From: Litsea cubeba
Taxonomy: Eukaryota > Streptophyta > Magnoliopsida > Laurales > Lauraceae
Assembly: GCA_012931725.1 (NCBI GenBank)
Contig: CM022944.1
Span: 18,975,979 to 19,039,978, forward strand
DNA: 64,000 nucleotides
Reading direction: 5' to 3'
A program made the position numbers and the translations under genes. Positions 34,393-44,340 of this stretch are shown here, piece after piece (positions within the stretch are counted from its first letter, which is position 1; every line of letters starts with the position of its first letter). The notes below the pieces were generated by a model, which was given only the letters and a program-made list of their open reading frames with translations, had not been told where the DNA came from and ran no database searches.

Positions 34393-34782
34393 AGTGGGTT
34401 CAAAACCCGGGACTTTAGGAATTCGGCCGAGTGTAAGAACTCTAGGCTGTATCCAGGGCGTAGACCCATGATTGGGTTCAAAACCCGGGACTTTAGGAAT
34501 TCGGCCGAGTGTAAGAACTCCAGGCTGTATCCAGGGCGTAGACCCATGATTGGGTTCAAAACCCGGGACTTTAGGAATTCGGCCGAGTGTAAGAACTCCA
34601 GGCTGTATCCAGGGCGTAGACCCATGATTGGGTTCAAAACCCGGGACTTTAGGAATTCGGCCGAGTGTAAGAACTCCAGGCTGTATCCAGGGCGTAGACC
34701 CATGATTGGGTTCAAAACCCGGGACTTTAGGAATTCGGCCGAGTGTAAGAACTCCAGGCTGTATCCAGGGCGTAGACCCAGT
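34393..34782. repeat. Tandem repeat, 78-bp unit, about five copies
   Basis: ATTGGGTTCAAAACCCGGGA recurs at 34471, 34549, 34627 and 34705, a period of exactly 78 bp, with a first, slightly different copy at about 34393. Each unit carries the self-complementary GGGTTCAAAACCC region and GGAATTCGGCCGAGTGTAAG. Tandem repeats in this position are common in Tat elements. Confidence 0.93.
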
Positions 34783-34865
34783 GCTGCCGGAATCAGTCAG
34801 AGAGAGACGACAAATTGATGGCAAGGCGAAAGCTGCTTTTATTGATTCTGAGACTCAATACATCC

Positions 34866-37800
34866 TTAGAAATAAAATTTCTTCAAGTGGGATGCATTCC
34901 ATGGTCTCGGCAGTGGCTTGCCTTCCAGGTCTTCGAGCTTGTAGGCTGACTTTCCTGCCAGTGAGACTATTCTGAACGGGCCATGCCAGTTCGGGGCCAG
35001 CTTCCCTTCGTTTGGCTCTCTGTCAGCTGGCAGGGTTTTCTTGAGAACCAGCTCTCCCGCGGAGAACTTTCTTTCTCTGACATTCTGATTGTATGCCCTG
35101 GCTAACCGTTGCTGATAGTCGGTCAGTCGCAGGGCTGCTGCTTCTCGTCGCTCGTCTGCCAGCTCCAGCTCCATTGCCAGGTTTGTCTCATTTCGGCCTT
35201 GGTCGACCAGCTCTGTCCTCAGGGTAGGAAGGCCGATTTCCAAAGGAATGACTGCCTCCATCCCGTAGGCCAGAGAGAAAGGTGTTGCCGAGGTGGACCT
35301 CCTTGGAGTTGTTCTGTATGCCCACAGCACGCTCGGAAGCTCCTCTGTCCATCTGCCCTTTGCCTTGTCCAGTCGCTTCTTCAGGCCGTCCAGGATCACT
35401 TTGTTGGAGATTTCTGCCTGGCCATTACTCTGTGGATATGCCGGAGTGGAGTAATGATTTCTGATGCCGTGCTCTTGGCAGAAGTCTTTGAAGGACTTGG
35501 AGTCGAACTGAGTCCCGTTATCCGAAATCAGGGTCCGGGGGATGCCGAACCTCGTAAGGATGTTTTTCCAAACGAGGTTCCTGGAGTCCCTGTCCGTGAT
35601 TGAAGACAACGGTTCAGCTTCTATCCATTTTGTGAAGTAGTCCGTAGCCACTATCAGCCATCTCTTGTTTCCTGGAGCTCGGTGAAGAGGCCCCACAATG
35701 TCCAGGCCCCATTGAGCGAAGGGCCATGGGCTAGAGAGGGGACTCAGATCTTGTGCTGGCTGATGGAGGGAGTGGGAGAACTTCTGACACTTCTCGCATT
35801 TCCTAGCGTAGACATGCGCGTCTTTCTGCATGTAGGGCCACCAGTAGCCCTGGCTTATTGCTCTGTAAGCCAGGGATCGACCTCCTATGTGACTGCCGCA
35901 GATTCCTTCGTGGATCTCATACAGGAAGTCGTCCACCTTGCTTGGATGGACGCATTGGAGGTATGGACCTGTGAAGGATTTCCTGTAGAGTTTGCCTTCG
36001 GGAGAGAGCCAGAATCGCGCTACCTTGAGTCTGATCCTGTGGGCTTCAGCCTTGTCCTCGGGGAGTTGATCGTCCTTCAAGTTGGCGACAATTGGATCCA
36101 TCCAGCTTGGGCCGAGGTCAGCACAGAGGACAAGCCGAGATGAATGGAGTTCTAAGCTTGACCTTGATACTGACCCGACCTCGATGGTCTTTTTCTTCCC
36201 TGCTTCGACAGCGGAGGCCAGGTTTGCAAGCGCATCTGCGTGCGTGTTGGTATCTCGGGATATTTGCCTGACCTCGGCTTTCTGGAAATGAGAGAGCAGT
36301 TTTTTCGCAAGGGCTAAGTAGGCCGCCATCCTGTCGTCCCTGGCCTGGTAGTCTCCAGCGAGCTGGCTAGTTACCAGTTGAGAGTCGCTGAAGATCTCCA
36401 GGTGCTGGGCTCCGAGGATTTGGGCGCTGTTCAACCCTGCAATCAGTGCTTCGTACTCTGCCTCATTGTTTGTCGCTTTGAAGTCGAGGGTGAAGGCCTG
36501 CTCTATGACCAGACCCTCTGGCGATTGGAGAACTATGCCGGCGCCAGCTCCCTTGGAGGTGGACGATCCGTCGACAAAGATCTTCCATGCCGAGGTGGGA
36601 GACTGCTCGACCTCAGTTTCTACTGGCTCGTGCCCTGTGCCCCCCAGTGCCGTGCCGAGCTGGGTCGGAGCCGGGTTGGGGGAGACGAATTCGACAATAA
36701 AGTCTGCCAGAATCTGGGCTTTGATCGCAGTTCGGGGACGGTACTGTATATCATACTGCCCCAGTTCTACTACCCACTTTGATATTCGCCCTGAAAAGTC
36801 AGCCTTCTTGAACACTGAACGGCGTGGGTGCTCCGTGATCACCACAATGGTGTGGGATTGGAAATAATGGGAGAGCTTGCGGGAGGCACTGACGAGAGCC
36901 AACGCAAGCTTCTCCAATAGAAGGTACCTGGTCTCGGCATCGAGCAGGGTCTTACTCGTATAATAGATTGGCTTTTGAACCCCCTCGTCCTCCCTGATGA
37001 GGACGGAGCTCACTGCGTGATCCGAGACCGCAAGGTACAAATACAGAATCTCCCCCAAAGTTGGGGTGGAGAGTAAGGGTGGTGTCATTAAATAAGTTTT
37101 GAGTGCGACCAATGCCTGGTCGCACTCAGGGGTCCACTGGAACTTCAAATTTTTCTTTAAAAGCTGAAAGAAAGGCCTGCACTTATCTGATGACCGGCTG
37201 ATGAAGCGGTTGAGTGCTGCAGCCATTCCTGTGAGCTTCTGAACTTCCTTCGTGGTGGAGGGGCTCTGGATGCCCTGAATTGCAGTGATCTGGTCCGGAT
37301 TAGCCTCTATCCCCCTCCGCGTCACCAAGCTGCCGAGGAACTTGCCAGAGGCTACGCCGAAGGCGCACTTGGAAGCGTTTAGCTTGAGCTTGTACGCGCG
37401 GAGGATGTCAAAGACTTGGCCGAGATCCGCCAGATGATCGCCGAAGTGCACTGATTTGACGAGCATGTCGTCGATGTACACCTCTACCGTTCGGTCGAGC
37501 TGAGCATGGAACATTTTTGTGACGAGGCGCTGATAGGTTGCCCCCGCGTTCTTTAGCCCGAAAGGCATCACCTTGTAGCAACAAGTGCCGCGGGGGGTTA
37601 TGAATGATGTTTTTCTCCTCATCAGGCTCGTAGAGCGGGATCTAGTGTAGCCTCTGTAGGCGTCGAGGAAGCTCATTCGGTCGTGACCGGCGGTGGCGTC
37701 GATCAGTTGGTCAATCTTTGGAAGGGGGAAGCTATCTTTAGGGCAGGCCCTGTTCAGGTCTGTGAAGTCCACGCACACCTTCCACTTTCCAGTTTTCTTC

Positions 37801-38870
37801 TTGACCACCACCGTGTTGGCCAGCCATACCGGGTACTGGACTTCCCGGATGGCTCCTGCCTTTAGCAGGTTGTCGATCTCTTCGACGACCGCATCTGTCT
37901 GCTGCAGCCCTGTCCTACGGGCTCTCTGCACTACCGGCTTGTGGTCGGGGTCCACATTCAGCTTGTGGCACATGACCTCAGGGTCGACCCCAGGCATTTC
38001 GCTTGGGCTCCAAGCGAAGACGTCGACGTTCTGCATCAGGAACCGAGAGAGTTCGGCCCTCTCCTCATCTGGCAGCCGGGTGCCAATCAGGAAGAACCTG
38101 TCTGGGTCTGCCGGGCTCAGCCTGACCTCGGCCAGGTCCTCAATGCTCTTCTTCTCGGGATCTCGGCCGATTTCATCGAGGCCTTTCTCGAACTCGGCGA
38201 GGTTGACGCGCTCTGGCTCCTTTACTGCCGGGACTGCGGCCAGCATGCACTGCCTGGCTTGCTGCTGATCCCCCTCCACTGTGACTACTTCCATCTTGCC
38301 CTCCTTGTTCTCAAGGACGAACTTCAGCTTTTGATGGAGGGAAGAAGGAACTGCTTCTAATTTGTGGAGCCACGTTCTGCCCAGAATGACGTTGTAGGGA
38401 GAAGGGGCGTCCACGACTAGAAAGTCGGCCGACACGGAGGCTCCGCCAACTCGGGTCTCCAGGGTGATCCTGCCCTTGGGGTAGACTGGCGTTGCGGACA
38501 ACCCTAGCAGGGGTGCACGGACCTCCGTGAGGTCTGCTTCGGAGAGTTTCATCTTCTTGAAGCAGTCGTAGTAGAGGACCTCGGAGGAGCTGCCGGAGTC
38601 GACGAGGATCCTCTTCACTGTGAAGTCTCTCGGCTTCATGGTGAGGAGCAGGGGGTCGTTGTGAGGGAACTGGATTCCCTCTAGGTCTCTGTCCGAGAAC
38701 GAGATGGCGGGTCGGTCGCGGCGGGCTTTCTTGGATGCCGGGGCGAGTTCGGCTTTCATTACTTCTTTCCCGTGCGAAGCCCGCCTGGCTTCGGCACGGG
38801 CCTGGGAGCTGCCCCGGGATGAGGAAGCGGGAGCTGAGGACACCAGATGGATCACGTTAATGATCTTTTC
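34866..38870 (-). CDS. pol: Gypsy pol: protease, reverse transcriptase, dual RNase H, integrase
   Basis: About 1330 codons. Numbering from the GTG at 38853-38855: protease with DSGSS at about 86-90; RT with the catalytic YIDD at about 459-462; gypsy-type RNase H at about 590-710; a second, archaeal-like RNase H at about 756-885 with FVDGSS, NNEAEYEAL, FSDSQLV and NTHADALA supplying the D-E-D-D residues; integrase with an HHCC zinc domain (HEGICGSH and CEKCQ) at about 985-1030 and the catalytic D, D, E in WGLDIVGP, ISDNGTQF and SNGQAE. There is no chromodomain. The two RNase H domains mark the Tat lineage. There is no ATG of its own: the frame follows directly from gag after one TAA. A short stretch at about residues 402-415 in RT is out of frame, bounded by compensating indels (37610-37650), so the enzyme is probably damaged. 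Confidence 0.93.
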   Translation of the reverse strand, partial: EKIINVIHLVSSAPASSSRGSSQARAEARRASHGKEVMKAELAPASKKARRDRPAISFSDRDLEGIQFPHNDPLLLTMKPRDFTVKRILVDSGSSSEVLYYDCFKKMKLSEADLTEVRAPLLGLSATPVYPKGRITLETRVGGASVSADFLVVDAPSPYNVILGRTWLHKLEAVPSSLHQKLKFVLENKEGKMEVVTVEGDQQQARQCMLAAVPAVKEPERVNLAEFEKGLDEIGRDPEKKSIEDLAEVRLSPADPDRFFLIGTRLPDEERAELSRFLMQNVDVFAWSPSEMPGVDPEVMCHKLNVDPDHKPVVQRARRTGLQQTDAVVEEIDNLLKAGAIREVQYPVWLANTVVVKKKTGKWKVCVDFTDLNRACPKDSFPLPKIDQLIDATAGHDRMSFLDAYRGYTRSRSTSLMRRKTSFITPRGTCCYKVMPFGLKNAGATYQRLVTKMFHAQLDRTVEVYIDDMLVKSVHFGDHLADLGQVFDILRAYKLKLNASKCAFGVASGKFLGSLVTRRGIEANPDQITAIQGIQSPSTTKEVQKLTGMAAALNRFISRSSDKCRPFFQLLKKNLKFQWTPECDQALVALKTYLMTPPLLSTPTLGEILYLYLAVSDHAVSSVLIREDEGVQKPIYYTSKTLLDAETRYLLLEKLALALVSASRKLSHYFQSHTIVVITEHPRRSVFKKADFSGRISKWVVELGQYDIQYRPRTAIKAQILADFIVEFVSPNPAPTQLGTALGGTGHEPVETEVEQSPTSAWKIFVDGSSTSKGAGAGIVLQSPEGLVIEQAFTLDFKATNNEAEYEALIAGLNSAQILGAQHLEIFSDSQLVTSQLAGDYQARDDRMAAYLALAKKLLSHFQKAEVRQISRDTNTHADALANLASAVEAGKKKTIEVGSVSRSSLELHSSRLVLCADLGPSWMDPIVANLKDDQLPEDKAEAHRIRLKVARFWLSPEGKLYRKSFTGPYLQCVHPSKVDDFLYEIHEGICGSHIGGRSLAYRAISQGYWWPYMQKDAHVYARKCEKCQKFSHSLHQPAQDLSPLSSPWPFAQWGLDIVGPLHRAPGNKRWLIVATDYFTKWIEAEPLSSITDRDSRNLVWKNILTRFGIPRTLISDNGTQFDSKSFKDFCQEHGIRNHYSTPAYPQSNGQAEISNKVILDGLKKRLDKAKGRWTEELPSVLWAYRTTPRRSTSATPFSLAYGMEAVIPLEIGLPTLRTELVDQGRNETNLAMELELADERREAAALRLTDYQQRLARAYNQNVRERKFSAGELVLKKTLPADREPNEGKLAPNWHGPFRIVSLAGKSAYKLEDLEGKPLPRPWNASHLKKFYF

Positions 38871-39794
38871 TTAATCCTCACTGTCTGGAGCCTGGGCTGC
38901 GCTCTGGTGAATCCGGCCCTCGCTGCCGCCGGCATCACCTGCCTTGACGAATTCTGGAATGTGGCCCTCTTCGGCCAGCTTCTCCAGGTACCACTGCAAA
39001 GTCTTGCAGTCCTCGGTCTTGTGCCCGTTACCCCTATGGAAGGAGCAGTAGAGCTTGCTTTGGCTGCCGACGGTGGGCTCATTCTTCATGGGCTGAGGGT
39101 ACTTGAAGAATGGCTTGGACCTGATCTTGGTCAGGATGCGGTAGATCGGCTCCTTGAAGGCGACGTTGACGCTCTGACCGGCGCTGGAGGGAGGTCTGGG
39201 CTTTCGCTTGGGGTGGTTCGGACTGCGATGGCTATGAGTTCGGCCATCGCGGCTATGATGACTCCGGCTGTTGCTCGAGCCTTCGTCACGAATCTGGCTC
39301 CGTTTATGGTCCAGATGATTTCTGAGGTCCTCGCGGGGAGGCTGGGCTGCCCTGCTGGGGGCGTCCCTCTTCTTCCCTTGAGGCTCAGAGACCTGCCTCA
39401 AGGAGGCGGTTTGCGCTGCCCTCAGCTGCTGCTGGAGCTCGCGAATCAGCTGCTCCTGCCTCTGGAGGAGAGCAGTTTGGGCTTCGAGAACCCCTCCAGT
39501 GGCAGGGGGTTGAACATGGAGCGTCTCTCCTACGGCCACGGCTTTGTCCTTCCGAGGACGCTCATGCCGACGCTCATCGCGTCTGGGTGGCATGACTTCT
39601 TCTGCTGAGACCGAGGCCTCGAATCCCTCTTGGAAGGGGAACTCGACAAAGAGCTGAGAGCCTAAGCGGCCCTCGCCTGCAGACGTGCCATGCACCGTGC
39701 GGGAGCGCCCTTGAGGAGGGACGTCCGTCGACGGTGGTGGCAGCTCGAGCGCTGCTCTCGAGGACTCTACGCCCTTCCTAGCTTTCGGAGGCAT
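38871..39794 (-). CDS. gag: Gypsy gag, capsid core deleted
   Basis: 307 aa starting MPPKARKG, 62 codons' worth of space after the primer site region. A Gln-rich coiled coil lies at about 105-135 (LLQRQEQLIRELQQQLRAA), then an Arg/His/Ser-rich basic stretch, then AFKEPIYRILTKIRSKPFFKYP, and a zinc-knuckle-like CSFHRGNGHKTEDC at about 248-262 followed by KLAEEGHIPEFV, the normal C-terminal pattern of Tat Gag. The roughly 200-residue retrotransposon-gag (capsid) domain expected between the coiled coil and the basic stretch is absent. The frame ends at TAA 38871-38873 and pol continues in the same frame. As it stands it should not assemble particles alone. Confidence 0.85.
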   Translation of the reverse strand: MPPKARKGVESSRAALELPPPSTDVPPQGRSRTVHGTSAGEGRLGSQLFVEFPFQEGFEASVSAEEVMPPRRDERRHERPRKDKAVAVGETLHVQPPATGGVLEAQTALLQRQEQLIRELQQQLRAAQTASLRQVSEPQGKKRDAPSRAAQPPREDLRNHLDHKRSQIRDEGSSNSRSHHSRDGRTHSHRSPNHPKRKPRPPSSAGQSVNVAFKEPIYRILTKIRSKPFFKYPQPMKNEPTVGSQSKLYCSFHRGNGHKTEDCKTLQWYLEKLAEEGHIPEFVKAGDAGGSEGRIHQSAAQAPDSED

Positions 39795-39854
39795 GGCTTC
39801 TGAAAGATTGAGGTTAAGAAGGTTGGGAAGGTTGGGAAGGTTGGGATATTACTT

Positions 39855-39872
39855 TCCCACTGACGGCGCCAA
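39855..39872 (-). other. Primer-binding site of the gypsy element
   Basis: On the minus strand the LTR end ...CCTACA is followed, after one or two bases, by TGGCGCCGTCAGTGGGA. This is the kind of primer site found in Tat/Ogre-type elements. Which tRNA it pairs with is not decided here. Confidence 0.85.
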
Positions 39873-39873
39873 T

Positions 39874-41233
39874 TGTAGGTGTAGAAAATAATGACCCACA
39901 ATAACTGGGGAGCCTTAGAGGACTTATCCGATGATGGTGATGACTGGATGCCGTCCGAAAGCCTGAAAGGGAAGAACACACGGTCAGAGGACCCTGGCCT
40001 GGGCGGCGCAAGGCTCTCCGATGCCAAAGTCAGTGAAGGAGAGGAAGAAGAGAGGCAGAGTAACAGCTCTATGAGTTGTATTGTGCGTACCTTGCATGTG
40101 AAATGCAGTCCTTTTTATAGACGATTTGGAAGATATCTTGGACGATATCTTGGCATGGGTCTCATGATTCGATGGGAAGTCATGATCAGCCCACGTTGCA
40201 ATTAATGCGGTCCAATCTAGCCCACTCTGCATTAAATGCGCGTCGGATCAGCCCACGTCGCATTTAATGCGCGTCTTGTTGGGCCAGATCGTGTTGGACG
40301 CTTTTGGCGGTAGGGGATCATCGGATCTGCCCTCGGGCCCTGCCCTGATGTGGCCTCAGCCGCTAGATGCCGCCCTGTCAGAGATCTGGCGAAGATTGTG
40401 AGCGGCTGGATGTCGCGTCTGTCCCACTAGCTCGTGCCCCTATCCCTCCACGTGCCTGATGACGTGGGGGATGAGGGGCGCAAGTGGAAGTTCTTTCTTG
40501 CTTCGGCTTCCATCCCGGCTTCTCCAGCCGGGGTGGAGCTTTCTGCCGAAATGGTTCCCGGGGTGGCTCAGTTCGGCGCTAGTGGCCCGGAGCTGCCTGA
40601 CTTCGGCCGGACCCCCTGTCCTGGTAGCCGGGGTGAGCTTGGTGCCACGTGGATGGCACGCGGATGGCACGTGAGAGTGCTTAGCCTCATCTGATGGCTG
40701 TGATTAGCGTAATCCTGTGGTTCTGGAAATCTCCCCATACAATTGCCCCCTAGCTTTTGACCTCTTAAGCGCCCTGGCCTTTAGTGGTTAAAAGCTAGAA
40801 GACTCGCCTGGGGGTGCGACGGCCATTGCCTGGTGTCGCTTCAACTGTCCTGAAGTAATGAATGCTCCGTCCTGTCTGTACTGGGAAGCGAGTCGACGGT
40901 TACACGCGTCGCCTTTTCACTGATTGTGCTGTCTTATTGATGGAACGGGCGCAGATAGCGAAATCCGCCCTTTCGAATTTCGAAAGCAGCGCGCGCCGAG
41001 GGTTGGTTTTCCATAAGGGTGTAGTGGTACACCCTTAGGTTACGCTCAGGCTAATATACCAAGGGTGGGAGGCCCTCACACTCGATGTGGGACAAACGCA
41101 CAAGGGTTACAGCCAAGAGGTTACAGCCCGAGTGTATACAATAGGCGCGGGGCCCTGGGCTCCGCCTATCCCCTGTGGGGGACCACCTGTGCGGGCACCG
41201 CCACGCAGACGCTGCGCAGGACGTGTCCCTACA
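39874..41233 (-). repeat. 5' LTR of the gypsy element (plus-strand right copy), full length
   Basis: About 1360 bp with 6-bp mirror ends TGTAGG/CCTACA and GTATC just outside. The part 39874-41016 matches the left LTR; 41017-41233 has no counterpart there. This terminal block contains GGGTGTA-GTGG-TACACCC, a 7-bp stem hairpin, at 41017-41034. Confidence 0.8.
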
Positions 41234-41238
41234 GTATC

Positions 41239-42760
41239 TATTAGAACCTAAAGAATTCAATTCCACGCAAATAAATGGATTTTAAGTTTAGCATTGATAA
41301 AAGAAGATAGGGATAGTCACAATTGATTGGATATCCCATTTTTCACCCACACCTTCCTAGAGTTACATCTGTAGATTATCTATTGCATTAGCCAGAATTA
41401 TCTCCACACAATTATTGTTTTCCATGGGTTGCATCCGACTTTGGCTGGGTGTACAGTGGGAAAAAACATAAAGTAAATCATTGGTACGATTAACTAGAGC
41501 TGAATTCTGTATGCATTTGGCCAGTGGATCTGAAATTTGTGCACTAGGTCACCATTGTAGGTATATATGGTCCATGCAATTTCCACTCATTGCGGGAATC
41601 ACTGATCATGAGATGGCTCAGCATTGTTAGGGCGTGGTTTTACAAGAATCTGGTCCCACGATCACATGCACCGATGCCTGTGTTTTCACATCATGCTAGC
41701 TCACACTTTCCATCCTAAATAGTGTTTGTGTTAAATTTTTCTTTATTAGATTATTTAGATTTTGACACATGCATGTAGTTTCCCTAAAATAATGTTTTTT
41801 TTTTTTTAATTTGACTAAGTTTCCCAGGGCACAATGAATTCTTGGAGAAGTGTTATTCATGGGATTAAGAATACAATTTGGCTGTTTATTCATCTTCTAC
41901 AGGATTTATGCACTTGTTTTTGTAACTATTAGACTCTACGATCTAGTCATTGATCAAAGATTATGTATTGCATGGGCATGGGCATGGAAAATATAACATG
42001 GATTGATATATTCACCATTGGATCGAACCATTAAATGGGCTAAGATTAATGCCTTAATTTGGTGCCATCACACCAAATAACATGATCCAATCCATCCATG
42101 ATGATCACTCTTATATGAGAAAGAAATATGGCCTCACATAGCTCGAATCCAAGTGCTTGTCGTGACTATTTATAATTATTTGTACCAATTTGATCATTCA
42201 ACAAGTTTATCATATAGCTCAAAGTATACAATAATTTCTCTAGATAACCATGATCTTAAATTCTTAATGACTCATACGAAGATGCTTATCATGTCCGTAA
42301 AACTTTTATGGTTAACACGTCACCATCATTACCGTCCAATTGTTCCATCCTAATTCATCCTATGATCGATATAGATTATTTATTTGATGGTCGTTTTTGG
42401 GTATTCACCTTTGGTTCTCCATTTTTTAACAACTTATGAAAATACAATTACAGGTGTTCAATTACATGTAACAAACAGACCCTTACCTTCATTTGGCTGT
42501 TTTTCTCACCATTGATTGGCCCTCACTTGAAATAGTGCGTATTAATGTGGTTGGTAAAATGTTAATAGACATTTAATTTACTCATTCATTTGCAAAAAAA
42601 AAACAGAGACATATACTCCTTTAGCAGACATATACTCCTTGCTAAAGTTTTAACCCTAGTCGGAATAGGGAATAAAAGGATAGCTAAGATAGATTACGAT
42701 ATACTTACCAAAATCTAAATTAATAAATGAATTGCACCTTCAATTTATTATTAACAAGTA
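41239..42760. other. Intergenic AT-rich spacer; no gene recognised
   Basis: No coding homology on either strand. A T-run at about 41796-41808 and scattered AT-rich words only. I see nothing further. Confidence 0.5.
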
Positions 42761-42779
42761 GTTTATGCCTTTGATTCCA

Positions 42780-43342
42780 AATGTTAGAATCGTTCACAAG
42801 AACTTCAAACCTTGCTTTTCAATGGATTTAATAGAATCGTCTATGGCCTCAAGATGTTACAACTGTTACAATGGGGAGGAATCTAATCTGCATCTATTTT
42901 TCTCTTGCAAGTTAGCTCAATATATAGTTTTGGTTCTGGCTTCTCACACCATGTAGTATCCAGCTATCCCTCCCTCTCACTGCTTCATTGATCTGGAAGA
43001 TAATTGCAACCTTCCTTGGAGAAAGCAAAGCTAATTTTCTTGGACCGCCTGAAAGGTATGGCAACCTCAATCTTAGGTCTGAATTCCAACCAGTCTGCGC
43101 ATCCTATCCTGAGATTCTTAGTGTGATTTCCTCTTCCTGTTTTCTCTTGTTTTCATTTCTCTGTCATGTTCCCCTGTAGCTTCTTTTTTTCCTTTTTGAT
43201 GTTGTGCTGTTTCCTTTTGCCCAAGTTGGGTTAGCTCAGTTGTAACTTAGCCTTCTTTTGGCTTTCTGGGGGCCTTCAGTCCTTTCTTGCTTAATACAAA
43301 TTTTACCTTGAAGTAAAAAATAATAATAATAATAATAATAAT
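42780..43342 (+). mobile_element. 5'-truncated LINE tail with ORF2 end, 3' UTR and AATAAT tail
   Basis: The plus strand encodes a decayed zf-RVT end (CYNCYNGEESNLHLFFSCKLAQ, about 42851-42925). It then has a T-rich 3' UTR closing with TTTGGCTTTCTGGGGGCCTTC and TTGCTTAATACAAATTTTACCTT-type wording, and a tail of A and (AAT)n at 43314-43344. This is the same family type as the minus-strand LINE at 15.8-20.8 kb (compare CYICHFDEESDLHLFFSC). The 5' boundary is uncertain and no target duplication was found. Confidence 0.7.
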
Positions 43343-43344
43343 AA

Positions 43345-44340
43345 TGGATATAATAAAAGAGCCCAGAAGTGTCATGTTACTTTCTATATTTCTTGCCTTG
43401 GAATGTTGTCTTTCTTCATTTACAAGCCTCTCCTTATCTCCCAAAAATCCAAAAGGCAATTGAGAATCTACAAAAATCCAAAGCTTTCTAGTTTTACTAG
43501 AGAATGGATCAAACCTACCATACAACATATACAATAATGAAAAGTAAGCTTTAGTTATTATCCATGTTATGGAATTTTTTTTCTTTTCCAAGTTTTTCTT
43601 TGTCTCTTTCTTTTCTCATATATATATATATATATTTATATAGGAACATTCATATGCATTCATCCCTCGTCATAGGATGAGGGACACTTACGTGGCTTTT
43701 CTTCTTTGCACATGAAAGCATTCCTCTTTTACATATAACCATATATATATATATATAGGGGCAGGCTCTCCTAAGCTGCAGCTTAGGGTATCCTAAGCTG
43801 CAATGTGTAAATATATATGGCAGAGTCATCTTCTCATATATGAAGATTATGGATCTCCTTGATTTACATTTGCTTTCTTTCGGTAGATAAATGTATCATT
43901 TCATTTTTATCTATTTTACTAGCTAGTTGGGTTCTTTGAAAGGAAGGTTTTATGAACGGTAATTATTAGCTGTTGATTTTTGTGCTAGGTGACAAAAGTA
44001 GAAATATTTTCCAACAAGTTCTCCATGCTGCTCCATATTTAAGACTTCGTGAAATTTTATTGCGACATTGCAAAATTTTTTTATTGAATTATGCAATATC
44101 TACCCACCTAAGAGTTGGTGGACCTCTTATGTTGCAGCTAAATGTAGTTAAAAAACACAAATGTGCTTTTTAAACATCATCAATTTAATAATATAGATTT
44201 TTTTATTGGTAATTGAAATATAGATTCTTAAAATCATTATTAGACAAGGGCTACAACTAAATACACTAATTTAAGGTTTTTCTTAAGTATGAGTCATTTT
44301 AATGGATTATTTTAGTTTTACTAGGACTAAATATTTTAAT
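43345..44340. other. Intergenic spacer with MITE-like end
   Basis: No gene. (TA)n runs at 43618-43633 and 43741-43757. The word GGCTCTCCTAAGCT at about 43764-43777 also occurs next to a (TA)n run at about 59300-59313, so both may be ends of one TA-targeting MITE family. Confidence 0.45.

Larger units (their letters stand above)
28850..41238 (-). mobile_element. Tat-lineage Ty3/gypsy LTR retrotransposon with an antisense gene
   Basis: The element runs from 41233 to 28855 in its own direction. GTATC flanks it on both sides (28850-28854 and 41234-41238), and the outer ends are TGTAGG and CCCTACA. Order on the minus strand: 5' LTR, primer site, gag, pol (protease, RT, two RNase H domains, integrase), tandem repeats, an intron-containing gene on the opposite strand, 3' LTR. 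Dual RNase H and an antisense extra gene between pol and the 3' LTR are known features of the Tat lineage. The shared LTR parts differ by about 11 substitutions in about 1.14 kb (hand count), so insertion is fairly recent. It is far more GC-rich than its surroundings. Defects: gag deletion, a stop between gag and pol, RT frame damage, and a shortened 3' LTR. Confidence 0.92.

Noticed and set aside
34393..34782. CRISPR-like array
   Set aside because: The 78-bp units are contiguous identical repeats without unique spacers, inside a plant retrotransposon.
33876..34824. Long open frames on both strands over the tandem repeats (279, 225 and 161 codons)
   Set aside because: They exist because repeat units of 57 and 78 bp are multiples of three; the proteins are pure repeats with no known domain.
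42988..43179. Separate small gene near 43 kb
   Set aside because: It is the decayed end and 3' UTR of a LINE.
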